Shown here: piece by piece, positions 35,942-45,100 of the stretch
How the letters are laid out: each line of letters starts with the position of its first letter
How positions within the stretch are numbered: position 1 is the stretch's first letter
Source: Pedobacter sp. MR2016-24
Lineage (GTDB): Bacteria; Bacteroidota; Bacteroidia; Sphingobacteriales; Sphingobacteriaceae
Assembly (NCBI RefSeq): GCF_026239655.1
Contig: NZ_JAPIVO010000004.1
Coordinates: 372,001 to 436,000 of the forward strand
DNA: 64,000 bases
Direction: 5' to 3'
The notes under the pieces: model-generated
Databases searched by the model: none
Told to the model about the DNA's origin: nothing
What the model saw: only the letters and a program-made list of their open reading frames with translations
Program-made: the position numbers and the translations under genes

Positions 35942-37573
35942 ATGATAAAGTTCAGCTCGCTTTTAACGATAAGCACCGTTCTTGCACTAGTTAATGTGGC
36001 CCGTGCCCAGTATCCGGTTATTCCGCCAGAGATGGAAAAGAAAGCAGATGCTATCATGGAAAATATTACGGCGCTTTCAGAACAGCAGTTCTTAAAAGTA
36101 AAACCTGTGGTAGATGCGGAAGCTAAAAACGGGAAACCCTATATTCCATGGGCAGCAAAACCTTCTGATTTACCGCAGGCTAAACTTGCGGCTTTCCCTG
36201 GTGCAGAAGGTGGAGGTGCCTTCTCATTTGGTGGCAGAGGTGGTAAAGTCTTCGTGGTGAGTAGTTTGGCAGATGCTGGCAAGGGTACCTTACGTGAAGC
36301 TTGTGAACAGGGAGGTGCCAGAATCATTGTATTTAATGTTTCCGGGATTATCAGGTTAAAATCTCCGCTGATTATCCTTGCACCTTATGTCACTATCGCA
36401 GGACAAAGTGCGCCCGGTGATGGGGTTTGTGTCGCCGGAGAATCGGTATGGATCAATACACATGATGTGGTGATCAGGTACATGCGCTTCCGCAGAGGCG
36501 AAACTGATGTTACACGCCGCGATGATGCCATTGGTGGTAACCCGGTCGGAAATATCATCATTGATCACGTTTCTGCAAGCTGGGGACTGGATGAAAATAT
36601 GTCTATTTACCGCCATGTTTATGATCCAAAAGATGGCTCTAAACCGGTTAAGCTGCCAACGGTTAATGTGACTATACAAAATTCAATCTTCTCTGAAGCT
36701 TTAGATACCTATAACCATGCGTTTGGCAGTACCATCGGGGGCTTAAACAGTACATTTATGCGCAATCTCTGGGCATCGAATATTAGCAGAAACCCTTCTG
36801 TAGGGATGTACGGCGATTTTGGTTTTGCTAATAATGTGATTTTTAACTGGTGGAACCGCAGTGCCGACGGAGGGGATAATGCTTCATTTTACAGCTTCAT
36901 CAATAACTATTATAAACCTGGCCCGATCACCCCGTTGGATGCACCGATCTCTTACCGCATCCTGAAACCGGAATCGGGCAGGGATAAAAGATTTACCAGT
37001 GAATTTGGAAAGGCCTATGTGACGGGAAATATCGTTGAAGGGAATGAAAAGGTTACTAAAAACAACTGGGATGGTGGTGTGCAACCTGAAAGTAAAAGGG
37101 ATTTGCAAAAACTGCTGGATTCTATACGGACAGATCGGCCGCTGCCAATGGCTAAAATATCGATCATTGATACGAAAAAAGCTTATGCGTATGTATTGGC
37201 AAATGCTGGTGCAAGTCTGCCAATCCGCGATGCGGTAGATACAAGAATTGTAAAACAGGTGCGTACCGGTAAGATTGAGCATGTGGCTGACGGCGTGTTG
37301 CCGGCGAAGCAGAGTTATGTGAAACGCCGCTTACCAGCAGATTCGTATAAGCAGGGGATCATTTCTGATATCGCACAGGTTGGTGGTTATCCGGAGTATA
37401 ATGGAAAACCATATGTGGATACTGATAACGACGGTATTCCAGATGCCTGGGAATTAAAAAAAGGATTAAACCCTAGAGATGCCGCTGATGCTGCTAAAAT
37501 TACAAAGAGCGGTTATGCGAATATCGAAGTGTATTTAAATAGTTTGGTGGATATTGGTCAAGTCAGGCCCTAA
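35942..37573 (+). CDS. Secreted pectate lyase, family PL1 (second tandem copy)
   Basis: This 543-residue paralogue of the upstream PL1 has the same order: signal peptide (ending ARAQ), helical lead, AFPGAEGGGAFSFGGRGG, EACEQGGARIIVFNVSG, RYMRFRRGE, RRDDAIGGN, IDHVSASWGLDEN and the terminal DTDNDGIPDAWE motif. The two proteins are nearly colinear and clearly arose by tandem duplication. Divergence is concentrated in the region after NNWDGGVQ, where this copy has a shorter loop, and in substrate-side loops. They may split endo and exo activity or differ in methyl-ester tolerance. Spacing of one base shows a shared transcript. Confidence 0.9.
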   Translation: MIKFSSLLTISTVLALVNVARAQYPVIPPEMEKKADAIMENITALSEQQFLKVKPVVDAEAKNGKPYIPWAAKPSDLPQAKLAAFPGAEGGGAFSFGGRGGKVFVVSSLADAGKGTLREACEQGGARIIVFNVSGIIRLKSPLIILAPYVTIAGQSAPGDGVCVAGESVWINTHDVVIRYMRFRRGETDVTRRDDAIGGNPVGNIIIDHVSASWGLDENMSIYRHVYDPKDGSKPVKLPTVNVTIQNSIFSEALDTYNHAFGSTIGGLNSTFMRNLWASNISRNPSVGMYGDFGFANNVIFNWWNRSADGGDNASFYSFINNYYKPGPITPLDAPISYRILKPESGRDKRFTSEFGKAYVTGNIVEGNEKVTKNNWDGGVQPESKRDLQKLLDSIRTDRPLPMAKISIIDTKKAYAYVLANAGASLPIRDAVDTRIVKQVRTGKIEHVADGVLPAKQSYVKRRLPADSYKQGIISDIAQVGGYPEYNGKPYVDTDNDGIPDAWELKKGLNPRDAADAAKITKSGYANIEVYLNSLVDIGQVRP

Positions 37574-37641
37574 TAAATTCCTATTATAATCACTGGAGTA
37601 AAAAGATAAATGTTGGATAAAATTTTAAATATTGATTGCGA

Positions 37642-40600
37642 ATGTCAAAGCTGCTAGTGGTTTTACTCTTTATGACGGGTTCATTATCAGTATTTGCTCA
37701 AAAATCAAAAACTGTGGAGCCTCCTAAGCCTGTTTTTAAGGATAAAAACGGAAGGATGGCCTATACGCCAGATGCACAGGGTAATAGGGTGCCTGATTTT
37801 TCATTTGCTGGTTATATGGCAGGTGAAAGGGCTATTCCGATGGCAGCCGTTAAAGTATTGGTTCCGGTTAAGGCTGGTGATGCGACAGTAAGAATCCAGT
37901 CGGCAATAAACTATGTCAGTAGATTACCAATCGGAAAAGATGGATTACGAGGAGCTGTTTTGCTGTCAGCAGGTGTTCATGAAGTATCGGGAACCTTAAC
38001 GATCCGGGCTTCGGGGGTGGTGCTTCGCGGGGCAGGAATGACTGATCAGGGCACGGTAATCCATGCCACCGGCTTAGACCGTATCGGTGTAATCAGGATA
38101 CTTGGGAAAGCCAATCGCCTGGATGAAGCTCCCGTTACGATTACTGATCAATATGTTCCGGTAAATGCTACTCAAATTACGCTGTCCAATATAACGGGTT
38201 TTAAAACTGGAGACCCTATAAATATCCACCGGCCGTCTACAATGGAGTGGATTGAAGACATCCATACCGGACATTTTGGCGGTGGCATTACTTCTCTAGG
38301 CTGGAAAGCCGGACAGCGGGATGTGTACTGGGATAGAAAAATTACTGCAATCAATGGCCATGTAATTACACTGGATGCGCCCTTAACTACAGCGTTGGAC
38401 GCCAAATACGGTGGCGCCACAGTAGCTAAATATAGTTGGGAAGGCAGAATTTCACAGTCGGGCGTAGAGCACATAAAATTAGTATCTGACTATCACAAAG
38501 AGAATACGAAAGATGAATACCACCGCTGGACGGCAATCTGTATGGAAAATGTGCAGGATGCCTGGGTTCGTCAGGTGGTATTTGAACATTTTGCAGGTTC
38601 AGCAGTGAATGTACTGGAAACAGCAAAAAGGATAACCGTTGAGGATTGCAAATCACTATCACCCGTATCTGAAATTGGCGGGGAAAGACGTCATACTTTC
38701 CTGACTACTGGTCAGCAGACTTTATTTCAACGATTGTATGCAGAATATGGCTATCATGATTTTGCAGTAGGCTTCTGTGCATCCGGACCGAATGTTTTTG
38801 TGCAGTGCCAGTCTTATTTGCCATTTAGTTTTAGTGGCACGATAGACAGTTGGGCCTCAGGAGTATTATTTGATATTGTCAACGTAGAGGGGCAGGCACT
38901 CAGTTTTATGAACAGGGGTCAGGATGGTCAGGGTGCAGGCTGGACGGCCGCCAATAGTATGTTTTGGCAATGTTCGGCGGCGAGAATTGATTGTTATCAG
39001 CCGCCAACGGCACAGAATTGGGCATTTGGAAACTGGGCACAATTTGCAGGAGATGGTTTCTGGGATCAGTCTAACGAACAAATTCAACCCAGGAGTTTGT
39101 ATTATGCACAATTAAAAGACAGAATGGGTGAAAACGTTGACGCCAGAACATTCTTACTGCCGGTAGAAACTGAAGCCTCAAGCAGTCCCCCGGTAGCAGT
39201 GGCGCAAAAACTGACTAAACTGGCAATTGCTCCTGCCTTCACGCTGGCGGAATACATTGATCAGGCATCTGCAAGAAATCCTATACCCGGAACAATTGTA
39301 GCAGGTAATGCTACAACAAATATTAAATCAGCACTTGCTGGTGTGAAAAGCATTGATGAAATCGGTGCAGATCGAATTAAACAACCTCAATTAGCCGGAG
39401 CGATGTCTGTACAGAAGGGTATGCTTGTTCGTGGAACGGAACTCGTGCTGGGCGATCGTCAGGAGGTTCCCTGGTGGAATGGCAGTGCCCGTCCGTACGG
39501 GTTAAAAAACACTAAATTCCATATCACCCGTTTTGTGCCCGGTCGTGCCGGAAATGGGCTGACAGACGACCTGGATCAGATAACCACGATGATGCAGGAG
39601 GGCAAGCTGAATATTATAGACCATAACTACGGTCTTTGGTATGACAGGAGAAGAGACGATCATGAACGGATCCGCAGAATGGACGGGGAAGTGTGGGCAC
39701 CTTTTTATGAGCTTCCTTTTGCGCGGAGCGGTCAGGATCAGGCATGGGACGGATTAAGTAAATATGATCTCACAAAATATAACCTTTGGTATTGGGACCG
39801 TTTAAAGCAATTTGCGGATCTGGCGGACCAAAAAGGGCTGGTGTTGATTCATCAGAATTATTTTCAGCATAATATCATTGAAGCGGGGGCGCATTATGCA
39901 GATTTTCCGTGGCGTACGGCAAATAATATCAATAACAGTGGATTTCCGGAACCTGTTCCTTACGCCGGTGATAAAAGGATTTTTATGGCTGAGCAGTTCT
40001 ACGATATCAGCAATGCAGAGCGCAGGGCCATTCATCGTGCCTACATTAGGAAATGCCTGGAGAACTTTAACGGGAATACCGGCGTTATCCAGTTAATCGG
40101 TGCAGAATTTACTGGTCCGCTTCATTTTGTACAATTCTGGATTGATACCATTAAAGAATGGGAGAAGGAAACTGGCAAACATCCGATCATAGGTTTAAGT
40201 GTGACCAAAGATGTTCAGGATGCGATTTTAGCTGACCCTGAGCGGGCAGCTGTAATTGATATGATCGACATCAGGTATTGGCACTACCAGGCGAATGGCA
40301 GTGCTTATGCTCCGGAAGGTGGACAGAACCTGGCTCCAAGGCAGCACGCGAGGTTGCTTAAACCTAAGAAAACTTCTTTTGAAGAAGTGTATCGTGCAGT
40401 AGCTGAATACAGAACTCAGTATCCAGCTAAGGCGGTGATTTATTCAGGTGATAACTTTGATAGTTTCGGCTGGGCAATTTTTATGGCGGGTGGATCACTA
40501 TCCAATATAGAAGGATTTAGTCCTGCAATATTAAGCCTGGCAGCGACCATGACTCCATTTTTACCAGAAGGAAAAGCTGCAGGACAGTACGGTCTTTCAG

Positions 40601-40806
40601 CAGAAGGAAAAGCTTATATCTTGTACAATGCTTCCGCTGAAGAGATAAAACTTGATCTGTCTGCAAAGCCCGGGAAATATCATCTAACCGTACTGGATCC
40701 CAAAAACGGAAAGGTCCTTCGGCAGGAAAAGATGACTGTCAAAGGAACAGTAGCGATGCAGAAAACAGGATCTGGTGACGAGGTAATATTAATCCAAAAA
40801 CTTTAA
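37642..40806 (+). CDS. Secreted DUF6298 protein: beta-helix plus barrel bidomain
   Basis: This 1054-residue protein has a signal peptide (MSKLLVVLLFMTGSLSVFAQ). Residues about 70-500 read as a right-handed parallel beta-helix (VLRGAGMTDQGTVIHATG, NVQDAWVRQVVFEHFAGSAV). Residues about 590-980 look like a (beta/alpha)8 glycosidase barrel (GLWYDRRRDDHERI, DQKGLVLIHQNYF, VIQLIGAEFTGPLHFVQFW, DIRYWHYQANG), with E in GAEFTG and D in MIDIRYW as acidic candidates. A short C-terminal beta-sandwich follows. I recognise the DUF6298 family but know no demonstrated activity. Located between PL1 and GH140 genes, it is probably a pectin enzyme, possibly with two active sites. Confidence 0.6.
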   Translation: MSKLLVVLLFMTGSLSVFAQKSKTVEPPKPVFKDKNGRMAYTPDAQGNRVPDFSFAGYMAGERAIPMAAVKVLVPVKAGDATVRIQSAINYVSRLPIGKDGLRGAVLLSAGVHEVSGTLTIRASGVVLRGAGMTDQGTVIHATGLDRIGVIRILGKANRLDEAPVTITDQYVPVNATQITLSNITGFKTGDPINIHRPSTMEWIEDIHTGHFGGGITSLGWKAGQRDVYWDRKITAINGHVITLDAPLTTALDAKYGGATVAKYSWEGRISQSGVEHIKLVSDYHKENTKDEYHRWTAICMENVQDAWVRQVVFEHFAGSAVNVLETAKRITVEDCKSLSPVSEIGGERRHTFLTTGQQTLFQRLYAEYGYHDFAVGFCASGPNVFVQCQSYLPFSFSGTIDSWASGVLFDIVNVEGQALSFMNRGQDGQGAGWTAANSMFWQCSAARIDCYQPPTAQNWAFGNWAQFAGDGFWDQSNEQIQPRSLYYAQLKDRMGENVDARTFLLPVETEASSSPPVAVAQKLTKLAIAPAFTLAEYIDQASARNPIPGTIVAGNATTNIKSALAGVKSIDEIGADRIKQPQLAGAMSVQKGMLVRGTELVLGDRQEVPWWNGSARPYGLKNTKFHITRFVPGRAGNGLTDDLDQITTMMQEGKLNIIDHNYGLWYDRRRDDHERIRRMDGEVWAPFYELPFARSGQDQAWDGLSKYDLTKYNLWYWDRLKQFADLADQKGLVLIHQNYFQHNIIEAGAHYADFPWRTANNINNSGFPEPVPYAGDKRIFMAEQFYDISNAERRAIHRAYIRKCLENFNGNTGVIQLIGAEFTGPLHFVQFWIDTIKEWEKETGKHPIIGLSVTKDVQDAILADPERAAVIDMIDIRYWHYQANGSAYAPEGGQNLAPRQHARLLKPKKTSFEEVYRAVAEYRTQYPAKAVIYSGDNFDSFGWAIFMAGGSLSNIEGFSPAILSLAATMTPFLPEGKAAGQYGLSAEGKAYILYNASAEEIKLDLSAKPGKYHLTVLDPKNGKVLRQEKMTVKGTVAMQKTGSGDEVILIQKL

Positions 40807-40808
40807 CT

Positions 40809-42260
40809 ATGCGCTTGAATACATTTTATAGCTATTTATTGATCACTATTGCCAGCATCGCTTCTGGCTGCAATGCAGATAAGCCTGCTGACGATCAACA
40901 TTCCGGTAAGCATGCCGTGGATGACAGCAAATCTGCTGCGCATCAAACGCTGGCTGTATCACCAGATAAAAGATTTTTAACAACCGCAGACGGTAAACCT
41001 TTCTTTTGGTTAGGTGATACCGCATGGCTGCTTTTTAGCAAACTTGGGAGGGAAGAAGCCGACAAATACCTGGAGGACCGCAAACAAAAAGGGTTCAATG
41101 TAATCCAGGTCATGTTACTGCACAGTGTTTCTTCAACCAATGTATACCAGGATTTATCTTTGGTCGGTGCCAATGTGGCTAAACCAGCATTGACTGCCGG
41201 AAATGACTTTAAAAACGACGAAGCATATGATTATTGGGACCATGTGGATTATATCATTGATAAAGCAGCGGAGAAAGGGCTATATATGGCATTGGTCCCG
41301 GTTTGGGGCTCCAACGTTAAAGACAAAAAAGTAAAGGCTCCTGATGCGAAACTGTATGCTGAGTTTTTAGCTAAAAGATACAGGGAACGCTGGAATATCA
41401 TTTGGCTGGATGGTGGTGATATTAAAGGCTGTGACGGGATGGAGGTATGGACGACAATTGGTGAAACTTTACGGAAGAACGATCCGAACCATTTAATTAC
41501 CTTTCATCCAAGGGGGAGAACGGCTTCTTCACAATGGTTTCATCAGGCTGCATGGAGCGATTTTAATATGATCCAGTCTGGTCACCGCCGCTATGATCAG
41601 GATACTTCTAAAAATGAAAAGCTGCATTATGGCGAAGATAACTGGCGTTATATTGAAGCTGATTACCAATTAAAACCTGTTAAACCCACAATTGATGGGG
41701 AACCTTCCTATGAGGGGATTCCTCAGGGATTGCATGATACCCTGCAGCCGAGATGGACAGCTGCCGATGTAAGAAGATATGGTTACTGGTCAGTTTTTGC
41801 CGGCGCATTTGGTTATACCTATGGTCATAACTCGGTGATGCAGTTCTATAAAAAAACAGATAAAAAGTTTTCTTATGGTCCGAAAGAGGAATGGACGACT
41901 GCCATCAACGCTTCGGGGGCTACCCAAATGAAATATCTTAAAGATTTAATGCTTTCACGATCATATTTTGACCGGGTGCCGGATCAGACCCTGATCGCGG
42001 GTAAAAATGGTCTTAAATATGAAAGATTAGTGGCGACAAGAGGGAAGGATTATGTGATGGTTTATACGTATACGGGGAGAACGATCAGCCTTAATATGGG
42101 TAAAATTGCTGGTGATCAGGTGAAAGCGTCCTGGTTTAATCCAAGAGACGGAAAAACAACCCTCATTGGTGAAGTGGACAATGCCGGGACACATCAATTT
42201 GATCCACCGGGTAAAGCTGCAAACGGAAATGACTGGGTTTTGCTATTGGATAAAATATGA
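40809..42260 (+). CDS. Apiosidase-like glycoside hydrolase GH140 (lipoprotein)
   Basis: This 483-residue enzyme has a lipobox ending in Cys21 (IASIASGC), so it is membrane-anchored on the periplasmic or outer-surface side. The barrel has the apiosidase-like pattern: DGKPFFWLGDTAWLLF, FNVIQVMLLHS, WLDGGD (D201) and TIDGEPSYEG (E298). These two acids are the expected catalytic pair. A C-terminal beta-domain ends with WFNPRDGKTTLIGE. GH140 cleaves the apiose linkage that joins RG-II side chains to the galacturonan backbone. This is the most diagnostic gene for RG-II (or apiogalacturonan) in the locus. It starts 2 bases after the DUF6298 gene and its stop overlaps the next start. Confidence 0.88.
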   Translation: MRLNTFYSYLLITIASIASGCNADKPADDQHSGKHAVDDSKSAAHQTLAVSPDKRFLTTADGKPFFWLGDTAWLLFSKLGREEADKYLEDRKQKGFNVIQVMLLHSVSSTNVYQDLSLVGANVAKPALTAGNDFKNDEAYDYWDHVDYIIDKAAEKGLYMALVPVWGSNVKDKKVKAPDAKLYAEFLAKRYRERWNIIWLDGGDIKGCDGMEVWTTIGETLRKNDPNHLITFHPRGRTASSQWFHQAAWSDFNMIQSGHRRYDQDTSKNEKLHYGEDNWRYIEADYQLKPVKPTIDGEPSYEGIPQGLHDTLQPRWTAADVRRYGYWSVFAGAFGYTYGHNSVMQFYKKTDKKFSYGPKEEWTTAINASGATQMKYLKDLMLSRSYFDRVPDQTLIAGKNGLKYERLVATRGKDYVMVYTYTGRTISLNMGKIAGDQVKASWFNPRDGKTTLIGEVDNAGTHQFDPPGKAANGNDWVLLLDKI

Positions 42261-43225
42261 TGATGGTGGCATTTGGGAAAATATCGTTTATTCGTTTAGC
42301 CTTATTTGGGCTATTGATCGCTGTTTTTTGTTCCTGCAGCAAACAGGCCTATATTTTCACTTCATTTCATGAGCCGGCAACAGAAGGGTTGAGGTTGTTA
42401 TACAGCGACGATGCCTATCACTGGAAGGATTTTAACAAAACCTTTTTAAAACCAGAAATGGGGACGCATAAAGTATTGCGTGACCCATCAATGGTGCAGG
42501 GACCAGATGGTTTATTTCATCTGGTATGGACCTGCAGCTGGAAGGGGGACAAAGGCTTTGGCTACGCCAGTTCTGCAGATTTGATTCATTGGTCGCCCCA
42601 AAAGTTCATCCCTGTGATGGAAAATGAACCATCTGCTGTTAATGTATGGGCGCCTGAGATTTTCTATGAAGATGAGACAAAGGAGTATATCATCATTTGG
42701 GCTTCTACCATTCCGTTCCGGTTTGCAAAAGGGATAGAGGAGGAAGATAATAACCATAGGATGTATTATGTGACAACGAAAGATTTTAACAGTTTCTCTG
42801 CAGCTAAGCTGTTCCTTGATCCTGGTTTTAGTGTGATTGATGCCGTGATCGTTAAGCGCAAAAGCAAAGATTATGTATTGGTTTTAAAAGATAACACCCG
42901 GCCTAACAGGAATTTGAAAGTCGCTTTTAGTGAAAGTGCTGTTGGTCCGTATGGTAAGGCTTCCGGAACTTTTAGTCCGAATTTAACCGAAGGGCCAACT
43001 GTGGTTAAAACGGGGAAAGATTGGCTGATCTATTTTGATGCCTATGGGCAAAAGACTTATTCAGCAATGAAAACCAGGGATTTTAAATCTTTTGCAGAGG
43101 TGACCAGTGAGGTTGCTATACCTGAAGGACATAAACACGGAACAATCATTAAAGTAAAGAAAAGTGTGGTTACGCAGCTGAAAAAGGAGAACAACATTGC
43201 AAATGCACAGCAAGACCGATTATAA
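42257..43225 (+). CDS. GH43-like five-bladed propeller glycoside hydrolase (lipoprotein)
   Basis: This 322-residue protein has a hydrophobic leader ending in VFCSCSK, probably a lipoprotein signal. The five-bladed propeller pattern of GH43 is visible: VLRDPSMVQGPDGLFHLVWT (candidate base D), GYASSADLIHW, VWAPEIFYEDETKEY, and NLTEGPTVVKTGKDW (candidate acid E). GH43 enzymes release arabinofuranose, xylose or galactose from pectin side chains; the subfamily cannot be read here. The mature domain, about 280 residues, is the minimal catalytic size without the usual C-terminal sandwich. The start overlaps the GH140 stop by four bases (ATGA). Confidence 0.75.
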   Translation: MMMVAFGKISFIRLALFGLLIAVFCSCSKQAYIFTSFHEPATEGLRLLYSDDAYHWKDFNKTFLKPEMGTHKVLRDPSMVQGPDGLFHLVWTCSWKGDKGFGYASSADLIHWSPQKFIPVMENEPSAVNVWAPEIFYEDETKEYIIIWASTIPFRFAKGIEEEDNNHRMYYVTTKDFNSFSAAKLFLDPGFSVIDAVIVKRKSKDYVLVLKDNTRPNRNLKVAFSESAVGPYGKASGTFSPNLTEGPTVVKTGKDWLIYFDAYGQKTYSAMKTRDFKSFAEVTSEVAIPEGHKHGTIIKVKKSVVTQLKKENNIANAQQDRL

Positions 43226-43273
43226 GAAGAGCAAGATTGAAAAGGAATCACATGCCGTTCCAATAAAGAGAAT

Positions 43274-45100
43274 ATGAAATTGAAAATACTGAACATACTT
43301 TTATTTACTGCATTTGCTTCTTCATCAGTAAAAGCGCAGGATACAGTGCGTTATATTGGTAAAACGTTGGTTAATGCAGATTATCACCATGGTCAGCTTC
43401 AACCAGTGATGGGTGTGCACAGCATCCAGACTTTCAGAGCGAACAGGGAGCATCCGGAACTGGCAGAAAACTTTGGCTGGACTTACAACCATGCGCCCAT
43501 GCTGGCTTACTGGAACAATAAATTTTATGTGGAATACCTGAGTGATAAAGTGGGCGAAAGTATCCCTCCGGGGCAAACCTTATTGCAATCTTCTCCCGAT
43601 GGGTACAGCTGGACAAAACCAGATGTCATTTTTCCGGTTTACAGGATTCCGGATGGTACGACTAAAAAAGGAAGAAATGATGTAGCTAAAGATCTTGATG
43701 CCGTCATGCACCAGAGAATGGGCTTTTATGTTTCTGCTAAAAATGTATTCCTGGTACTGGGTTTCTATGCGATCAGTTTTGACGCAAAGGATGATCCCAA
43801 CGATGGGAATGGAATTGGCAGGGCAGTCAGAGAGATTAAAGCAGATGGGAGTTATGGACCGATCTATTTTATCCATTACAACCCCGGCTATTCGGAGAAA
43901 AACACGAAATATCCACTGTATACAAATAGCAAAAACAAGGCTTTTGTAGCAGCCTGTAAAGAGTTGTTAGCCAATAAGCTGATGACCCAGCAATGGAATG
44001 AGGAAGCAGATCGTAAAGATCCACTCATCACGCTCCAAAAGCAGTATAAAGCATTTAGTTATTATCACTTACCCGATGGCAGAGTGGTTGGTTTATGGAA
44101 AAATGCACTGACAGCAATCAGCAATGACAACGGTAAAAGCTGGCCTGAAAACGCCAGTCGGGCACCCGGTTTTGTAAACAGCAATGCCAAGATTTGGGGA
44201 CAACAAACCAGTGACGGAAATTATGCTACGGTCTACAATCCATCAGAATACCGCTGGCCATTGGCGATTTCATCCAGCAAAAATGGATTGGATTACACGA
44301 ATCTCCTGCTGGTTAACGGAGAGGTGGCTCCAATGCGTTATGGCGGGAATTACAAGTCTTATGGTCCCCAGTACGTTCGTGGAATTGAAGAAGGCAATGG
44401 AAAACCTGCGGATAAAAAGTTATGGGTGACCTATAGCATGAATAAAGAAGATATCTGGGTTTCTTCGGTCCCTGTACCGTTAAACGCTATGACTTCAGCA
44501 CCGGTGAATGATGATTTTAGTACAAGTCCGGCAAATAAAGCACTCGAATTTTGGAATATATACAGTCCGCTTTGGGCGACTGTAAAAGTAGAAGAAGGCA
44601 GTTTAGTATTGAAAGATAAAGATCCTTTTGATTATGCCAAGGCAGAACGGTTGTTTCCATCTTCCAAAAAAGTAATTGCTTCTTTTTCGGTTACACCAAA
44701 ACAAAATGATTTCGGATTACTGGAGATAGAGCTTCAGGATGCAAAAGGGCTGGCTACAGTAAGGTTGACTTTTGATACTGCAGGCATGCTTAGTGCAAAA
44801 GCCGGGGCACGTTATAAGAACTTCATGAAGTATACTGCTGGTGAAACTTACGCGATCAAGTTGAAGCTGGATGCATTTACCCGGTTCTACACGGTTACGG
44901 TAAACGGAAAAGAGGTGTTAACCAGCCTGGCTTTCCAGCCCGTTGCGGAAGTGTCAAAAATTGTTTTTCGCACTGGCGATGTACGTACATTTCCGAATAT
45001 TGATACCCCGGCAGATCAGACCTATGATTTGCAAAATGCCGGTGAATCAAAAAAAGAAGCAGTGTACTCCATAAAATATTTAAAAACAGAGGGATTTTAG
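43274..45100 (+). CDS. Secreted beta-propeller protein with C-terminal jelly roll (GH143 candidate)
   Basis: The protein has 608 residues and a signal peptide (ending SSVKAQ). Residues about 25-415 show repeated beta-blade patterns with tryptophan and aspartate turns (LQSSPDGYSWTKPD, AISNDNGKSWPEN, PLAISSSKNGLDY), resembling sialidase-like propellers. Residues about 420-608 form a concanavalin-like sandwich (DDFSTSPANKALEFWNIYSP). I do not recognise a named family with certainty. In Bacteroides, a propeller of similar size forms the GH143 Dha-hydrolase half of a GH143-GH142 RG-II enzyme, so this could be its separate counterpart. That is inference from size, fold and context. It follows the GH43 gene by 48 bases. 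Confidence 0.5.
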   Translation: MKLKILNILLFTAFASSSVKAQDTVRYIGKTLVNADYHHGQLQPVMGVHSIQTFRANREHPELAENFGWTYNHAPMLAYWNNKFYVEYLSDKVGESIPPGQTLLQSSPDGYSWTKPDVIFPVYRIPDGTTKKGRNDVAKDLDAVMHQRMGFYVSAKNVFLVLGFYAISFDAKDDPNDGNGIGRAVREIKADGSYGPIYFIHYNPGYSEKNTKYPLYTNSKNKAFVAACKELLANKLMTQQWNEEADRKDPLITLQKQYKAFSYYHLPDGRVVGLWKNALTAISNDNGKSWPENASRAPGFVNSNAKIWGQQTSDGNYATVYNPSEYRWPLAISSSKNGLDYTNLLLVNGEVAPMRYGGNYKSYGPQYVRGIEEGNGKPADKKLWVTYSMNKEDIWVSSVPVPLNAMTSAPVNDDFSTSPANKALEFWNIYSPLWATVKVEEGSLVLKDKDPFDYAKAERLFPSSKKVIASFSVTPKQNDFGLLEIELQDAKGLATVRLTFDTAGMLSAKAGARYKNFMKYTAGETYAIKLKLDAFTRFYTVTVNGKEVLTSLAFQPVAEVSKIVFRTGDVRTFPNIDTPADQTYDLQNAGESKKEAVYSIKYLKTEGF

